Shown here: positions 19,022 to 29,185 of the stretch, piece after piece
How positions within the stretch are numbered: position 1 is the first letter of the stretch
Layout of the letters: every line of letters starts with the position of its first letter
Source: Azospirillum formosense
GTDB lineage: Bacteria; Pseudomonadota; Alphaproteobacteria; Azospirillales; Azospirillaceae
Assembly (NCBI RefSeq): GCF_040500525.1
Contig: NZ_CP159403.1
Span: 1,007,001 to 1,071,000 of the forward strand
Direction: 5' to 3'
Length of the DNA stretch: 64,000 nt
Notes under the pieces: generated by a model
Databases searched by the model: none
Seen by the model: only the letters and a program-made list of their open reading frames with translations
What the model was told of the DNA's origin: nothing
Made by a program: the position numbers and the translations under genes

Positions 19022-20389
19022 TTACCCCTCTGAAGGCGCCGGATCAGCCTCGGCCATCCGGTCCACCTCCGCCTCCGGCTCCTCATCCGCCTTGCGCACC
19101 ATCACGGCGGCGAAAAAGCCGTCGGTATCGTGGCGCGCCGGGGTCAGGCGCAGATACGGCCCTTCGGCCGGCGGCGTGCCCGCGCCTTCCTCCGCCCAAA
19201 CCTCGGCGACCGGCAGCACGGTGAAGTCGGGATGGGTCTCCAGGAAGGCGGCGACCTGCTTCTCGTTCTCCTCCGGCAGCAGCGAGCAGGTGGCGTAGAC
19301 CAGCCGCCCGCCGGGCTTCACCAGCCGGGCCGCGCTGTCCAGGATGTTGGCCTGGAGCGGCACCAGCTCCGCCAGACCGGGGCCGAGCTGGCGCCAGCGG
19401 CTGTCGGGGTTGCGGCGCCAGGTGCCGGTGCCGCTGCACGGCGCGTCCACCAGCACGCGGTCGAACTTGCGCTTGTGCCGCTTCACCCAGGGGTCGCGCT
19501 CGCTGGACAGCGGGTGCGCCTCGATGTTGTGCAGGCCGGCGCGGCGGAACCGCTCGGCGGCGCGTTTCAAGCGCCCGGCCAGCACGTCGCAGGCGACGAC
19601 GCGGCCCTTGTTCTTCATCAGCGCGGCGATGGCCAGCGTCTTGCCGCCGGCCCCGGCGCAGAAGTCCACCACCTGCTGCCCCGGCTTCGGCGCCACCGCG
19701 ATCGCCACGAGCTGCGAGCCCTCGTCCTGGATCTCGACCAGACCCTCCTTGAAGGCGTCCACGGTGCCCAGCGGCGGGCGGCCCTGAACGCGCAGGCCCA
19801 GCGGCGACCACTGCGTCGGCGTCGCCGTGATCTGGGCGCGGGCCAGCGCCTTGATCGCGCTCTCGCGGTTGGCCTTCACCGGGTTGATGCGCAGGTCGAG
19901 CGGTGCGGAGTCCAGCAGCGTCCGCATCTCCACCGCAAAGCGGTCGCCCATGGCGGCGCGCATCGGCTCCTCCGCCCAGGGCGGGCATTCCACGGCCACG
20001 CTTTCCGGCATCTGCGGATGCTCCAGCGTGTGGGTGTCCAGCTCGTTGGCGAGCTTCGCCTCCTCCGGCGCCAGCGGGTCCGGGGCGAACTTGGAGGAGC
20101 CGAACAGCGCCTTCACCGTCGCGGCGGCCTTGCCCTCGGCCAGGATCTCGTTGGCGAGCGCGCGGGCGCGCGGGGTCGGCGGATGGCCCTGACGCTCCAG
20201 CCACCAGCACAGCCGGGCGTGCCGCCGCAGGATCGCGTAGGCCGTCTGCGCCACCGCGGTGCGGTCTTTCGACCCGATGTAGCGGCGGGCGCGGAAATAG
20301 GCGCTCATCACCGCGTCGGCGGGGCGCGGGGTTTCGTCGATCTCGGTCAGCAGGTCGATGACCGCCTGAAGGCGGGCGGCGGGGGTCAT
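19022..20389 (-). CDS. rsmB: 16S rRNA m5C methyltransferase, RsmB/RsmF family
   Basis: SAM-dependent cytosine-5 RNA methyltransferase. 455 residues from MTPAARLQAVIDLL (ATG 20389). An N-terminal NusB-like region (1-150) precedes the Rossmann domain with VDFCAGAGGKTLAIAALM (SAM loop, about 243-260), motif IV DAPCSGTGTWRRNPD and motif VI YATCSLLPEENE, each carrying one of the two catalytic cysteines. The frame is open upstream to 22060 but that stretch runs antisense to mltA. Divergent from mltA. Could be RsmF-like rather than strict RsmB; the NusB-like N-terminus favours RsmB. Confidence 0.88.
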   Translation of the reverse strand: MTPAARLQAVIDLLTEIDETPRPADAVMSAYFRARRYIGSKDRTAVAQTAYAILRRHARLCWWLERQGHPPTPRARALANEILAEGKAAATVKALFGSSKFAPDPLAPEEAKLANELDTHTLEHPQMPESVAVECPPWAEEPMRAAMGDRFAVEMRTLLDSAPLDLRINPVKANRESAIKALARAQITATPTQWSPLGLRVQGRPPLGTVDAFKEGLVEIQDEGSQLVAIAVAPKPGQQVVDFCAGAGGKTLAIAALMKNKGRVVACDVLAGRLKRAAERFRRAGLHNIEAHPLSSERDPWVKRHKRKFDRVLVDAPCSGTGTWRRNPDSRWRQLGPGLAELVPLQANILDSAARLVKPGGRLVYATCSLLPEENEKQVAAFLETHPDFTVLPVAEVWAEEGAGTPPAEGPYLRLTPARHDTDGFFAAVMVRKADEEPEAEVDRMAEADPAPSEG

Positions 20390-20680
20390 GGGATGGTCCT
20401 CGGCTAGATTCCCTGCTCGATAACCCGAGCGGGGGGCGGTTGTCATCCCCCGCGCACGCGCGGCAGCCTTTCGAGTCGCTGTCTTTCGAGTCGCCGTCCC
20501 GGGCGCGCGCCCTGTGACAAGACGGCCCGATCGAAACCATCCGCGCGAAGAGCGGTTGACCGCAATCCCATGATTGAGGCAAAAAAGGGGTAGTTGTTCT
20601 TGCCCTGGCTTTCTTGCGGGCGGCAAGTCCAGCGCACCCTCTTCTTCGGCGTCTTCTTGAAATCTGGTGCGGGGTCCGCG

Positions 20681-21847
20681 ATGGCGGCTGCGGTCGGCAG
20701 TGTCATGGCGCGTGCGATGGCGCGCGTCTCCACCCTTCTTGCGTTCGGCCTTCTGGCGGGCTGTGCGGGCGACGCGGCGACCGGGGCCGGTCCAGGCGGC
20801 GGCGTCACCGCGGCGTCCTGGCGGCCGGGCATGGAGAAGGTGTCCGCGGATTTCCGCGGCCTGCCGGGCTGGATCGACGACGACCACGCGCAGGCCCTGC
20901 CCGCCCTTCAGCGCACCTGCCGTTGGGTGGCGTCGCAGCCGGCCGGAAAGCCGCTCGGCCCCAACCCCGCCGCCGGCACCACGTCGGACTGGCGCCCGAT
21001 CTGCGAGGCGTTGCGCGGCCTGCCCGACGCCCAGCCCGAGACGGCCCGCCGCTTCTTCGAGGACCATTTCACTCCCGTCGCCCTGTCCGAGGGGCAGGAG
21101 GGCCTGTTCACCGGCTACTACGAGGTCGAGCTGCGCGGAAGCTGGACCCGGACCGAACGCTACAACGTCCCCCTTTACAAGGCGCCGAAGCGGACCAAGC
21201 GCGGCCTGCCCAGCCGCGCCCGCATCACCGACGGCGCGCTGAAGGGCAAGGGGCTGGAAATCCTGTGGGTGGACGACTCCATCGACGCCTTCTTCCTGGA
21301 AATCCAGGGGTCGGGCCGGGTGCGGATGACCGACGGGTCGGTGGTGGCTCTGGGCTATGGCGGGCAGAACGGCCACCGCTACGTCCCCATCGGGCGGCAC
21401 CTGATCGACATCGGCTACGCCACGCCGGAGCAGGTGACCATGCCGCTGATCCGCCGCTGGCTGACCGAGCACCCCGGCGAGGCCAAGCGGGTGATGAACA
21501 TGAACCCGTCCTACGTCTTCTTCCAGCTTCGCCCCGACGTCGGCGCGCGCGGGGCGCGCAACATGGAGCTGACGGCGGGCCGCAGCCTCGCCGTGGACCC
21601 CGGCTACGTCCCGCTGGGCGTGCCGCTGTGGCTGGACGTGCGCGAGGCGCCGGTGCCGCAGGGCGAGATCAAGCGCCTCGTCGTCGCCCAGGACACCGGC
21701 GGCGCCATCAAGGGGGCGGTGCGCGGCGACCTGTTCTGGGGCCACGGGGCGGAGGCCGCTGAGGGTGCCGGCGTGATGAAGGCCAAGGGCCGCTACACGA
21801 TGCTGGCGCCGCGCACCACCTCCTTCACGCTGGCGCAACGCCGCTGA
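20681..21847 (+). CDS. mltA: Membrane-bound lytic murein transglycosylase A (lipoprotein)
   Basis: Cleaves peptidoglycan glycan strands with formation of 1,6-anhydro ends. The product has a lipoprotein signal with lipobox LLAGC (Cys about residue 28 counted from ATG 20681; ATGs at 20705 and 20717 are also possible), an MltA beta-barrel domain containing QEGLFTGYYEVELRGSW, QGSGRVRMTDGS and NMNPSYVFFQ, and a C-terminal 3D domain with three Asp: AVDPGYVPLG, VVAQDTGGAIKG and VRGDLFWG. Divergent from rsmB; followed 13 bp later by an acetyltransferase. Together with nagZ it covers release and recycling of wall fragments. Confidence 0.92.
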   Translation: MAAAVGSVMARAMARVSTLLAFGLLAGCAGDAATGAGPGGGVTAASWRPGMEKVSADFRGLPGWIDDDHAQALPALQRTCRWVASQPAGKPLGPNPAAGTTSDWRPICEALRGLPDAQPETARRFFEDHFTPVALSEGQEGLFTGYYEVELRGSWTRTERYNVPLYKAPKRTKRGLPSRARITDGALKGKGLEILWVDDSIDAFFLEIQGSGRVRMTDGSVVALGYGGQNGHRYVPIGRHLIDIGYATPEQVTMPLIRRWLTEHPGEAKRVMNMNPSYVFFQLRPDVGARGARNMELTAGRSLAVDPGYVPLGVPLWLDVREAPVPQGEIKRLVVAQDTGGAIKGAVRGDLFWGHGAEAAEGAGVMKAKGRYTMLAPRTTSFTLAQRR

Positions 21848-21860
21848 GGTCTGGTCGTCG

Positions 21861-22379
21861 ATGCTGGTTCGCCTGTCCGCCCTGCCCGACCGGGAGGCCG
21901 CCCTCGCTGCGCTGGAGGACATCTTCTTCCTGTCCACGCTGCGCAGGGACTTCGCCTCGGCGGAGGAGCGCGCGACCTTCTTCCGCACCTGGACGGGCTG
22001 GTACGTGGATCGGGCGCCGGACGACCTGTGGTTCGCCGTGGCCGAGGACGGCGCCATCATCGGCTATCTGACCGGCTGCAAGGACAGCGCCGGGGCGGCG
22101 GACCTCGCCCGCATCATCCCGAAATACGAGGTCTTCGCCGACCGCTTCGCCGCCTTTCCCGCCCATCTGCACGTCAATGTCCGGCCCGGCTTCCGTGATC
22201 ATGGGATCGGGCGGGCGCTGGTGGACCGCTTCGCGGAGGACTGCCGCGCCGACGGCCTGCCCGGCCTGCATCTGGTGACCGGGGTTTTCGCGCGGAACGT
22301 CGCCTTCTACCAGCGCGCCGGCTTCACCGCGGCGACCCAGCGGGGGGCGCTGCTGTTCCTCGGCCGGCGCCTGGATTGA
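21861..22379 (+). CDS. GNAT family N-acetyltransferase
   Basis: 172 residues beginning MLVRLSALPDREAALAALEDIFF. The acetyl-CoA loop is in RPGFRDHGIGRALVDRFAED (R/Q-x-x-G-x-G/A pattern, about residues 107-126), followed by LVTGVFARNVAFYQRAGF, the usual alpha4-beta7 region. Substrate unknown. It starts 13 bp after mltA and probably shares its mRNA; similar proteins often follow mltA in related genomes, but a functional link is not evident. Confidence 0.85.
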   Translation: MLVRLSALPDREAALAALEDIFFLSTLRRDFASAEERATFFRTWTGWYVDRAPDDLWFAVAEDGAIIGYLTGCKDSAGAADLARIIPKYEVFADRFAAFPAHLHVNVRPGFRDHGIGRALVDRFAEDCRADGLPGLHLVTGVFARNVAFYQRAGFTAATQRGALLFLGRRLD

Positions 22380-22386
22380 TGGCCGC

Positions 22387-22635
22387 TCAGAACGCCGATG
22401 GGCAGCCGTCGGCCTTGAGCACCCGCTGCGTCGAGGCCGGGTTGTTGACCAGCTTCCCAGCCGGGCGGATGGGTCGCCGCACCAGTTCGCCCCCGCAGTT
22501 CGGACAGTGCCCCTTCAGCACCCCATCCCGGCAGTCGCCGCAGAAGGTGCATTCGAAGGAGCAGATATAAGCATTGCGGGAGTCCGGGGGCAGATCCCGG
22601 TCGCAGCATTCGCAGTTGGGCCGCAGCGCAAGCAT
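22387..22635 (-). CDS. Small zinc-ribbon protein, DUF1272
   Basis: 82 residues; starts LALRPNCECCDRDLPPDS and continues with AYICSFECTFCGDC and HCPNCGGELVRRP, ten cysteines arranged as CxxC-type pairs in the first 55 residues. This is the DUF1272 pattern, a small protein of unknown role presumed to bind two zinc ions. The C-terminal 25 residues are not part of the conserved domain. Convergent with the preceding acetyltransferase (8 bp apart) and divergent from the SpoU methyltransferase. Confidence 0.88.
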   Translation of the reverse strand: MLALRPNCECCDRDLPPDSRNAYICSFECTFCGDCRDGVLKGHCPNCGGELVRRPIRPAGKLVNNPASTQRVLKADGCPSAF

Positions 22636-22786
22636 GATCGGCGTCGCCTTTCCGTGGGTTCACGATGATAGCAGCGGCGCGGCGCTGGGAGAATGGGGCG
22701 GCGATGGATCGGCCTTCCCAACGCGGCGCCTCGCGCCTTAAGGTCCACGATCACGACGACCGCCCGCCTTTGAAAGCCCCTCCCGC

Positions 22787-23548
22787 ATGACCCGCCCGCC
22801 GCGCCTGATCGAAAGTTCGCAGAATCCGCAGTTCAAGCTGTGGGAATCGCTGCTGGAGAGCCGTGGCCTGAAGAAGCAGGGCAAGTTCCTGCTCGCCGGG
22901 TTGAAGACGGTGCCGGAGGCGCTGGCCCGCTGGCCCGAGCGCTTTTCCACCCTGCTTCTCACCGACCCGGCGCAGGCCGAGAGCTGGCGACTGCCCGCAG
23001 GGCTGGAAATCGTCCAACTGGCCCCCGCCCTGTTCCGCACCCTGGATGCTCCCGGCACCGGCTTTCCGCTGCTCGTCGGCACGGTGCCGGACACGCCGTC
23101 GATCGACCTGTCGCAACCGCCGCAGGGGCTGGAGCTGATCTGCGCGCTCGGCGACCCCAACAACCTCGGCGCCCTGCTGCGCAGCGCCGCCGCCTTCGGC
23201 GCCCGGCGGGTGATCCTGCTCGACGGCGCGGCGCACCCCTATCACCCCAAATGCCTGCGCGCCGCGTCGAACGCCCAGTTCGAGCTGACCCTGCTGCGCG
23301 GCGGCCGGTGGGAGGACGTGAACCGGGCCGCCGGGCCGCTGGTCGCCCTGGACGCCGGTGGCGCCGACATGGCGGCCTACCGCTGGCCGCGCGACGTCCG
23401 GCTGATCCTGGGCGAGGAAGGCCAGGGCATTCCCGCCGCCCTGCCCGTTCAGCGCCTGGCGATCCCGACCACGGGCGCCGTGGAATCGCTGAACGCCACC
23501 GTCGCGGCGAGCCTGGCCCTGTTCAGCCACTTCGCCGCCAACCGCTGA
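22787..23548 (+). CDS. SpoU/TrmH family RNA 2'-O-methyltransferase
   Basis: SPOUT-class enzyme methylating ribose in rRNA or tRNA. 253 residues: an N-terminal substrate-binding domain opening with IESSQNPQFKLWESLL and the SPOUT knot motifs LGDPNNLGALLRSAAAFGA (motif 1, about residues 121-139), LGEEGQGIP (motif 2, about 206-214) and PTTGAVESLNATVAASLAL (motif 3, about 225-243). The exact target cannot be told. It converges on guaB, sharing the terminator stem at 23581-23603. Confidence 0.88.
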   Translation: MTRPPRLIESSQNPQFKLWESLLESRGLKKQGKFLLAGLKTVPEALARWPERFSTLLLTDPAQAESWRLPAGLEIVQLAPALFRTLDAPGTGFPLLVGTVPDTPSIDLSQPPQGLELICALGDPNNLGALLRSAAAFGARRVILLDGAAHPYHPKCLRAASNAQFELTLLRGGRWEDVNRAAGPLVALDAGGADMAAYRWPRDVRLILGEEGQGIPAALPVQRLAIPTTGAVESLNATVAASLALFSHFAANR

Positions 23549-23573
23549 CCCGGAGGCCCGAAACGCGGGCATG

Positions 23574-23603
23574 AAAAAATGGCGAGGGGACGCCCCCCTC
23601 GCC
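23574..23603 (-). terminator. Rho-independent terminator of guaB
   Basis: Reading leftwards after the guaB stop, a 9-bp perfect GC stem (23595-23603 pairing with 23581-23589, loop of five) is followed by ATTTTTT (23574-23580). The stem is symmetrical enough to stop the convergent SpoU gene transcript as well, although no T run exists on that side. Confidence 0.8.
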
Positions 23604-23632
23604 TCTTCAACGCTAACCCAAGGAACGCCCGA

Positions 23633-25186
<1,554 letters not shown>

Positions 25187-25275
25187 GGCGCCTGAACCAC
25201 AAACTGTCGTGTGCCGGGCCTCATCCGCGCAAGCCAGCCATGACCTGCGCGAACGGACCGCAGCCTGAGGTGGAC

Positions 25276-25986
25276 CTAGTCGTTCATGTTGGCCCCACGG
25301 AAACCGGTGGCGACCACATAGGTTTCGGAGGACTCCGCGCGGCTGGCCGGCGGCTTGGCGTGGCGCACCGTGGCGAAGTCGCGCTTCAGACGCTCCAGCA
25401 GGGACCTTTCCGCCCCGCCCTGGAACAGCTTGGCGACGAACGCCCCGCCGGGGGCCAGAACCTCCTCCGCGAAGTCATAGGCGGCCTCGGCCAGCGCCAT
25501 GATGCGCAGATGGTCGGTGGACTGGTGCCCGATGGTCGGGGCGGCCATGTCGCTCAGCACCACGTCGGCCGGACCGCCCAGCGCCTCCTTCAGACGCTCG
25601 GCCGCGCCCTCCTCCAGGAAATCGGCCTGCATGGTGGTGGCGCCGGGCACCGGGTCCATGGGCAGGATGTCAAGCCCGACGACCTTCCAGCCCTCGCGCC
25701 CGGTCTGCACCTTGTCCACCGCCACCTGGGTCCAGCCGCCGGGGGCGGCGCCGAGGTCGACCACACGCTTGCCCGGCCCCAGCAGATGGAACTTCTCGTC
25801 CAGCTGCAGCAGCTTGAAGGCCGCGCGGGAGCGGAAGCCGCGCTTCGTCGCCTCATGCACGTAGGGGTCGTTCAGATGCCGCTCCAGCCAGCGGGCCGAG
25901 GAGGTGGTGCGCTTGGCCGCGGACTTCACGCGGACGGTGGCGCGGCGCCCACCCGGCGTCGAGGAGGACGGAGGCTTTCCAACCAT
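25276..25986 (-). CDS. rlmE: 23S rRNA 2'-O-methyltransferase RlmE (FtsJ/RrmJ)
   Basis: Methylates the ribose of U2552 (E. coli numbering) in the ribosomal A site. 236 residues from ATG 25986; N-terminal basic extension, then SRAAFKLLQLDEKF (first catalytic Lys), the SAM loop VVDLGAAPGGWTQVAVDK, DVVLSDMAAPTIGHQSTDH (catalytic Asp) and GGAFVAKLFQGG (second catalytic Lys), completing the K-D-K-E site. The frame continues upstream to 26607 only antisense to ppx. It begins 14 bp after the ppx stop, and the ppx-rlmE-guaB order is common in the group. Confidence 0.95.
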   Translation of the reverse strand: MVGKPPSSSTPGGRRATVRVKSAAKRTTSSARWLERHLNDPYVHEATKRGFRSRAAFKLLQLDEKFHLLGPGKRVVDLGAAPGGWTQVAVDKVQTGREGWKVVGLDILPMDPVPGATTMQADFLEEGAAERLKEALGGPADVVLSDMAAPTIGHQSTDHLRIMALAEAAYDFAEEVLAPGGAFVAKLFQGGAERSLLERLKRDFATVRHAKPPASRAESSETYVVATGFRGANMND

Positions 25987-26000
25987 GGTCTCACATTTCC

Positions 26001-27029
26001 TTAATAGATTTGCCGCGTCGACCCGATCAGCTCCACGAGGATTCCCTCGCGCAGGCCGCGGTCGGCGATGCGCAGGCGCTCCACCGGCCAACAGTCGCAC
26101 AGCGCGTCCAGCACCGCGCATCCGGCGATCACCAGATCCGCGCGGTCCTGTCCGATGCAGGGATGCCGCGCCCGCCCGTCGAAGTCCAGCGCGACGAGAC
26201 GTTCGATGACCGCGCGGGCGTGGTCGATGCGCAGAAAGCTGCCGTCCACCGCCCGCCGGTCGTAGCGGCAGAGGCCGAGATGCACCCCCGCCAGCGTCGT
26301 CACCGTGCCGGAGGTGCCGAGCATTTGCACCTGCCCGGCCAGCACACGCTCCCGGATGCCGTTGCGCGCCTCGAAGGAGGCGATGGCCGACGCCACCTCC
26401 TCGACCATGCGCCGGTACATGCCGTGGTCGGCGTCCGCGCCGCCGAACTGCTCGGTCAGCCCGATGACGCCGCACTGGATGGAGGTCTGGTCGAGGATGC
26501 GCGGGGACCGTCCCCGCTCCACCGCCAGCCACATCAACTCGGTCGAGCCGCCGCCGATGTCGAACACCACCGCATAGGGCACGTTCGGGTCGAGCAGAGA
26601 CGCGCATCCGGCCAGCGCGAGGCGCCCCTCCTCCTGGCTGGAGATGATCTCGATGGCGATGCCGGTTTCCCGCTCCACCGCGTCAATGAACTCGCTGCAG
26701 TTCCGGGCGCGGCGGCAGGCCTCGGTCGCCACGGCGCGCGCCGCGGTGACTCCGCGCCGCTCGATCTTGGAGCCGCAGATTCGAAGGGCGGCGAGGGTGC
26801 GTTCCATTGCCGAGTCGGACAACCGGTCGTTCCGCGTCAACCCCTCGCCCAGCCGGACGATCCGCGAGAAGGCGTCGATGACGCGGAAACCACCGGGAAT
26901 TGGCCGGGCGATCAGGAGTCGGCAATTGTTGGTGCCGAGGTCGAGGGCCGCGAAGACCGGGCGCGCAGGGGCCGACGAACGCAACCGTCCGGTGTCGTTC
27001 TGCCGCTCGCTGTGCACCTGAAGGTCCAC
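26001..27029 (-). CDS. ppx: Ppx/GppA family exopolyphosphatase
   Basis: Hydrolyses polyphosphate or pppGpp. 342 residues, the short form with only the actin-like ASKHA phosphatase domain: FAALDLGTNNCRLLIAR (phosphate-1, about residues 26-42), VFDIGGGSTELMWL (phosphate-2), and GTSGTVTTLAGVHLGL. The start is GTG 27029, nine bases after a strong GGGAGGAG ribosome site. Upstream gene of ppx-rlmE. Whether it prefers polyphosphate or pppGpp cannot be decided; the C-terminal HD-like half of E. coli Ppx is missing, as is usual in alphaproteobacteria. Confidence 0.9.
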   Translation of the reverse strand: MDLQVHSERQNDTGRLRSSAPARPVFAALDLGTNNCRLLIARPIPGGFRVIDAFSRIVRLGEGLTRNDRLSDSAMERTLAALRICGSKIERRGVTAARAVATEACRRARNCSEFIDAVERETGIAIEIISSQEEGRLALAGCASLLDPNVPYAVVFDIGGGSTELMWLAVERGRSPRILDQTSIQCGVIGLTEQFGGADADHGMYRRMVEEVASAIASFEARNGIRERVLAGQVQMLGTSGTVTTLAGVHLGLCRYDRRAVDGSFLRIDHARAVIERLVALDFDGRARHPCIGQDRADLVIAGCAVLDALCDCWPVERLRIADRGLREGILVELIGSTRQIY

Positions 27030-27228
27030 GTCTCCTCCCCGCCATGCTTAAGGGAGTCATACTAACCCGGTTTCACGTCCCAGTGAAAGCCCACGATTGG
27101 CCTTGAATTGTGTCTGCAGGCCCACACTCGGGCTTCGCAGCCGAAAAAAGGGCTATACAAGCCCTGCTCGCTTTGCTAAAAGGGCGGCCCACGACGGGAC
27201 GCGCCGCAGCGCCGCCCCGGCGACGGTC

Positions 27229-27302
27229 TGGGGGATCGTCTAGCGGTAGGACAGCGGACTCTGACTCCGCCAGCCTAGGTTCGAATCCTAGTCCCCCAAC
27301 CA
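27229..27302 (+). tRNA. tRNA-Gln (anticodon CTG)
   Basis: 74 bases with a 7-bp acceptor stem (TGGGGGA with TCCCCCA), D-arm, anticodon stem GCGGA/TCCGC (27254-27258 and 27266-27270) enclosing a seven-base loop with CTG at 27261-27263, a T-arm with GGTTCGAATCC, discriminator A and an encoded CCA end (27300-27302). Reads CAG codons. A TATACA box at 27154-27159 might belong to its promoter but is 70 bases upstream. No duplicate of its 3' end is seen nearby, so it does not mark an integrated element in this window. Confidence 0.95.
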
Positions 27303-27333
27303 ATCCTCCCCGAACATCGCCGCTTCCAATCGC

Positions 27334-28620
27334 TCACGGGCCGCCCGCATTCCGCGCCACCGGGTCCGTGCGGCACAGCGCCGGCACACCGTCGCACATT
27401 GCGCGCCCCGCCCGCGTGCCGCTGATCAGCCAGTGGCGCGTGAAGGCCCACGTCAGCCATGCCGCGGCGCTGATCGCGGCTCCCAACGTTGACACTCCCG
27501 CCCAGCCGGCGTGGGCATAGGCCTTCGTTGCGGCGAGAGCGCCGATGGCGCTTCCGAGGGCGTAGAACACCATGTAGCCGCCGACGAGACGGCTGCGCGC
27601 CTGCGGGTGTCGGTCGAAAATGATGCTCTGGTTGCTGACATGGACCGCCTGCACCGCAAGGTCGAGCAACACGACGCCGACGAGAAGGGCGGGAATGGAC
27701 TTCGGCAACAACGCGATCAATCCCCATGACGCCAGAAGCAGCGTGAGCGAGACGCCGGTGGTCCACTGACCGAGCCCGCGATCCGCCAGCCGGCCCGCCC
27801 CCGTCGCGGCTATGGCACCCGCCATGCCAACCAGCCCGAACAGGCCGATTTGTGTGTGGGAATAGCCGAACGGTTCGGCGCTGAGCGGCAGCACCAGCGC
27901 GGTCCAGAATGCGCTGAACGCCGCGAAGATCAGCAGGGCGAGGACGCCGCGCACCAGCAGCAGGCGGTCGGTCAGGAACAGGATGGGGATCGAACGCAGC
28001 GCCGAGGTGTAGCTGTCCGTGCTGTCCGGTGGCAGGTTGCGCGGGAGGACCCGCCAGAGCAGGCCGGCCATCGCCAGCGCGAGAGCCGCCGATGCCAGAT
28101 AGACCGCGCGCCAGCCTCCAAGGTCGGCGAGCAGCCCGGCAACGGAACGCGCGCCGAGAATGCCGATCACGACGCCACTCGTAACCATGCCGACGGCCTT
28201 GCCACGCTCGGCGGGGGTGGCGAGCGTGGCCGCGAAGGACACCAGCACCTGAACGACCACCGCGAGCAGCCCGACCGCCGCCATGCCGGCGAACAGGATC
28301 GCCTCCGTGCGGGCCGTGGCGACGGCCGCCAGCGCGACGGCGGACAGGACGCCTTGGCCGACGACCAAGCGGCGACGGTCCACGAGGTCCCCAAGTGGGA
28401 CCAGGACGATCAGGCCCACCCCATAGCCGAGCTGCGTCAGCGTCACCACGAGACCGATTGCGGCGGGTGGAATCCCGAAATCCCGCGCCATCGCGTCGAG
28501 CAGGGGATGAGCGAAATAGATGTTGGCGACGCCGAGACCGGCGGCGGCGGCGAGGATCAGCGTGGTGACCCTCGGCAATCCGCCGCCCGGCCGGTGTCGT
28601 GGGGTGCTTTCGCGCTGCAT
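27334..28620 (-). CDS. MFS transporter, probably drug or metabolite efflux
   Basis: 428 residues and about 12 membrane helices. The motif-A loop after helix 2 reads GDLVDRRRLV (about residues 77-86), the family's gating signature, and the second half has the matching GRLADRGLG. The N-terminal half resembles arabinose-efflux (AraJ-type) proteins. Divergent from an HxlR regulator with two direct repeats in the 109-base gap (28621-28729), so it is probably the target of that regulator. Substrate unknown. Confidence 0.85.
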   Translation of the reverse strand: MQRESTPRHRPGGGLPRVTTLILAAAAGLGVANIYFAHPLLDAMARDFGIPPAAIGLVVTLTQLGYGVGLIVLVPLGDLVDRRRLVVGQGVLSAVALAAVATARTEAILFAGMAAVGLLAVVVQVLVSFAATLATPAERGKAVGMVTSGVVIGILGARSVAGLLADLGGWRAVYLASAALALAMAGLLWRVLPRNLPPDSTDSYTSALRSIPILFLTDRLLLVRGVLALLIFAAFSAFWTALVLPLSAEPFGYSHTQIGLFGLVGMAGAIAATGAGRLADRGLGQWTTGVSLTLLLASWGLIALLPKSIPALLVGVVLLDLAVQAVHVSNQSIIFDRHPQARSRLVGGYMVFYALGSAIGALAATKAYAHAGWAGVSTLGAAISAAAWLTWAFTRHWLISGTRAGRAMCDGVPALCRTDPVARNAGGP

Positions 28621-28643
28621 GGTCGCTCCGTCGGTTGATGCTT

Positions 28644-28667
28644 AATCCGGTTCCATTTTGAGACCAC
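28644..28667. promoter_or_regulatory. Candidate HxlR operator, copy 1
   Basis: A 24-base sequence between the divergent MFS and HxlR genes, beginning AATCC and ending AGACCAC. It is repeated as a direct repeat at 28681-28704 with 20 of 24 positions the same. It lies 24 bases from the MFS start codon, where binding would block that gene. Confidence 0.55.
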
Positions 28668-28680
28668 TTGCGCGCCGCGA

Positions 28681-28704
28681 AATCCAGTTCTATTTCAAGA
28701 CCAC
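28681..28704. promoter_or_regulatory. Candidate HxlR operator, copy 2
   Basis: Second copy of the 24-base direct repeat, starting 37 bases after the first (about 3.5 helical turns). It ends 25 bases before the preferred ATG (28730) of the regulator gene. The shared core GTTCyATTTyrAGACCAC is the likely contact sequence; the copies differ only by transitions. Confidence 0.55.
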
Positions 28705-28729
28705 ATTGGGCGGTTGGAGGGTTCTGGTC

Positions 28730-29185
28730 ATGGTCAAGCGGGTCAGCCTTTGGGACGCCGGTTGCCCGGTCGCACGCGCGCTCGACGTCATTGGCGACTG
28801 GTGGTCGCTGCTCATCATCCGCGACGCTTTCGACGGGGTGCGGCGGTTCAGCGAGTTCCAGACCGGCCTCGGCATCGCCAAGGGCATGCTGGCAACGCGG
28901 CTGCGCGACCTGACCCAGCGCGGCATTCTGGAAACCGCGCCGGCCTCCGATGGCAGTGCGTATCGCGAATATGTCCTGACCGAGAAAGGGCGCGGCCTCT
29001 TTCTCGTCATCGTCGCGCTGCGGCAATGGGGCGAAGACCATCTCTACCGCCCCGACGCCCCACGCTCCTCGCTGGTCGATGCCGACACCGGGGCTCCGGT
29101 CGCGCGGCTGGCGTTGCGCGCGCAGGATGGACGGCTTCTCGGATGGAACGATACGCGCGTTCAGAAACCGGCGACGACCAGTTGA
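28730..29185 (+). CDS. HxlR-type winged-helix transcriptional regulator
   Basis: 151 residues from ATG 28730 (MVKRVSLWDAGCPVARALDVIG). The HxlR family fold is clear: conserved Cys in the first helix (CPVARALDVIGDWWSLLIIRDA, about 11-32), recognition-helix part GIAKGMLATRLRDL and wing region GSAYREYVLTEKGRGL. The Cys at position 11 is the residue that senses electrophiles or redox stress in HypR/QorR-like members. An upstream start (28658) would run through the operator repeats and is rejected. Likely represses itself and the divergent MFS gene. Confidence 0.88.
   Translation: MVKRVSLWDAGCPVARALDVIGDWWSLLIIRDAFDGVRRFSEFQTGLGIAKGMLATRLRDLTQRGILETAPASDGSAYREYVLTEKGRGLFLVIVALRQWGEDHLYRPDAPRSSLVDADTGAPVARLALRAQDGRLLGWNDTRVQKPATTS

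Noticed and set aside
18991..19031. Terminator stem AGAGGGGT/ACCCCTCT after the hypothetical gene
   Set aside because: An 8-bp stem with a 15-base loop exists (19001-19008 and 19024-19031), but there is no T run on either side and it overlaps the rsmB stop codon.
19022..22060. 1012-codon reading joining rsmB with upstream sequence
   Set aside because: The upstream 557 codons run antisense through mltA, which has signal peptide, catalytic Asp residues and 3D domain; the conserved rsmB start is ATG 20389.
27073..27303. Small minus-strand protein with GFEPRLAESES-like sequence
   Set aside because: This is a well-known false gene produced by translating a tRNA gene antisense; the tRNA-Gln structure explains it.
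27229..27400. tRNA-Gln as an integration site for an island to its right
   Set aside because: No copy of the tRNA 3' end, integrase or change in base composition was found downstream in the window.
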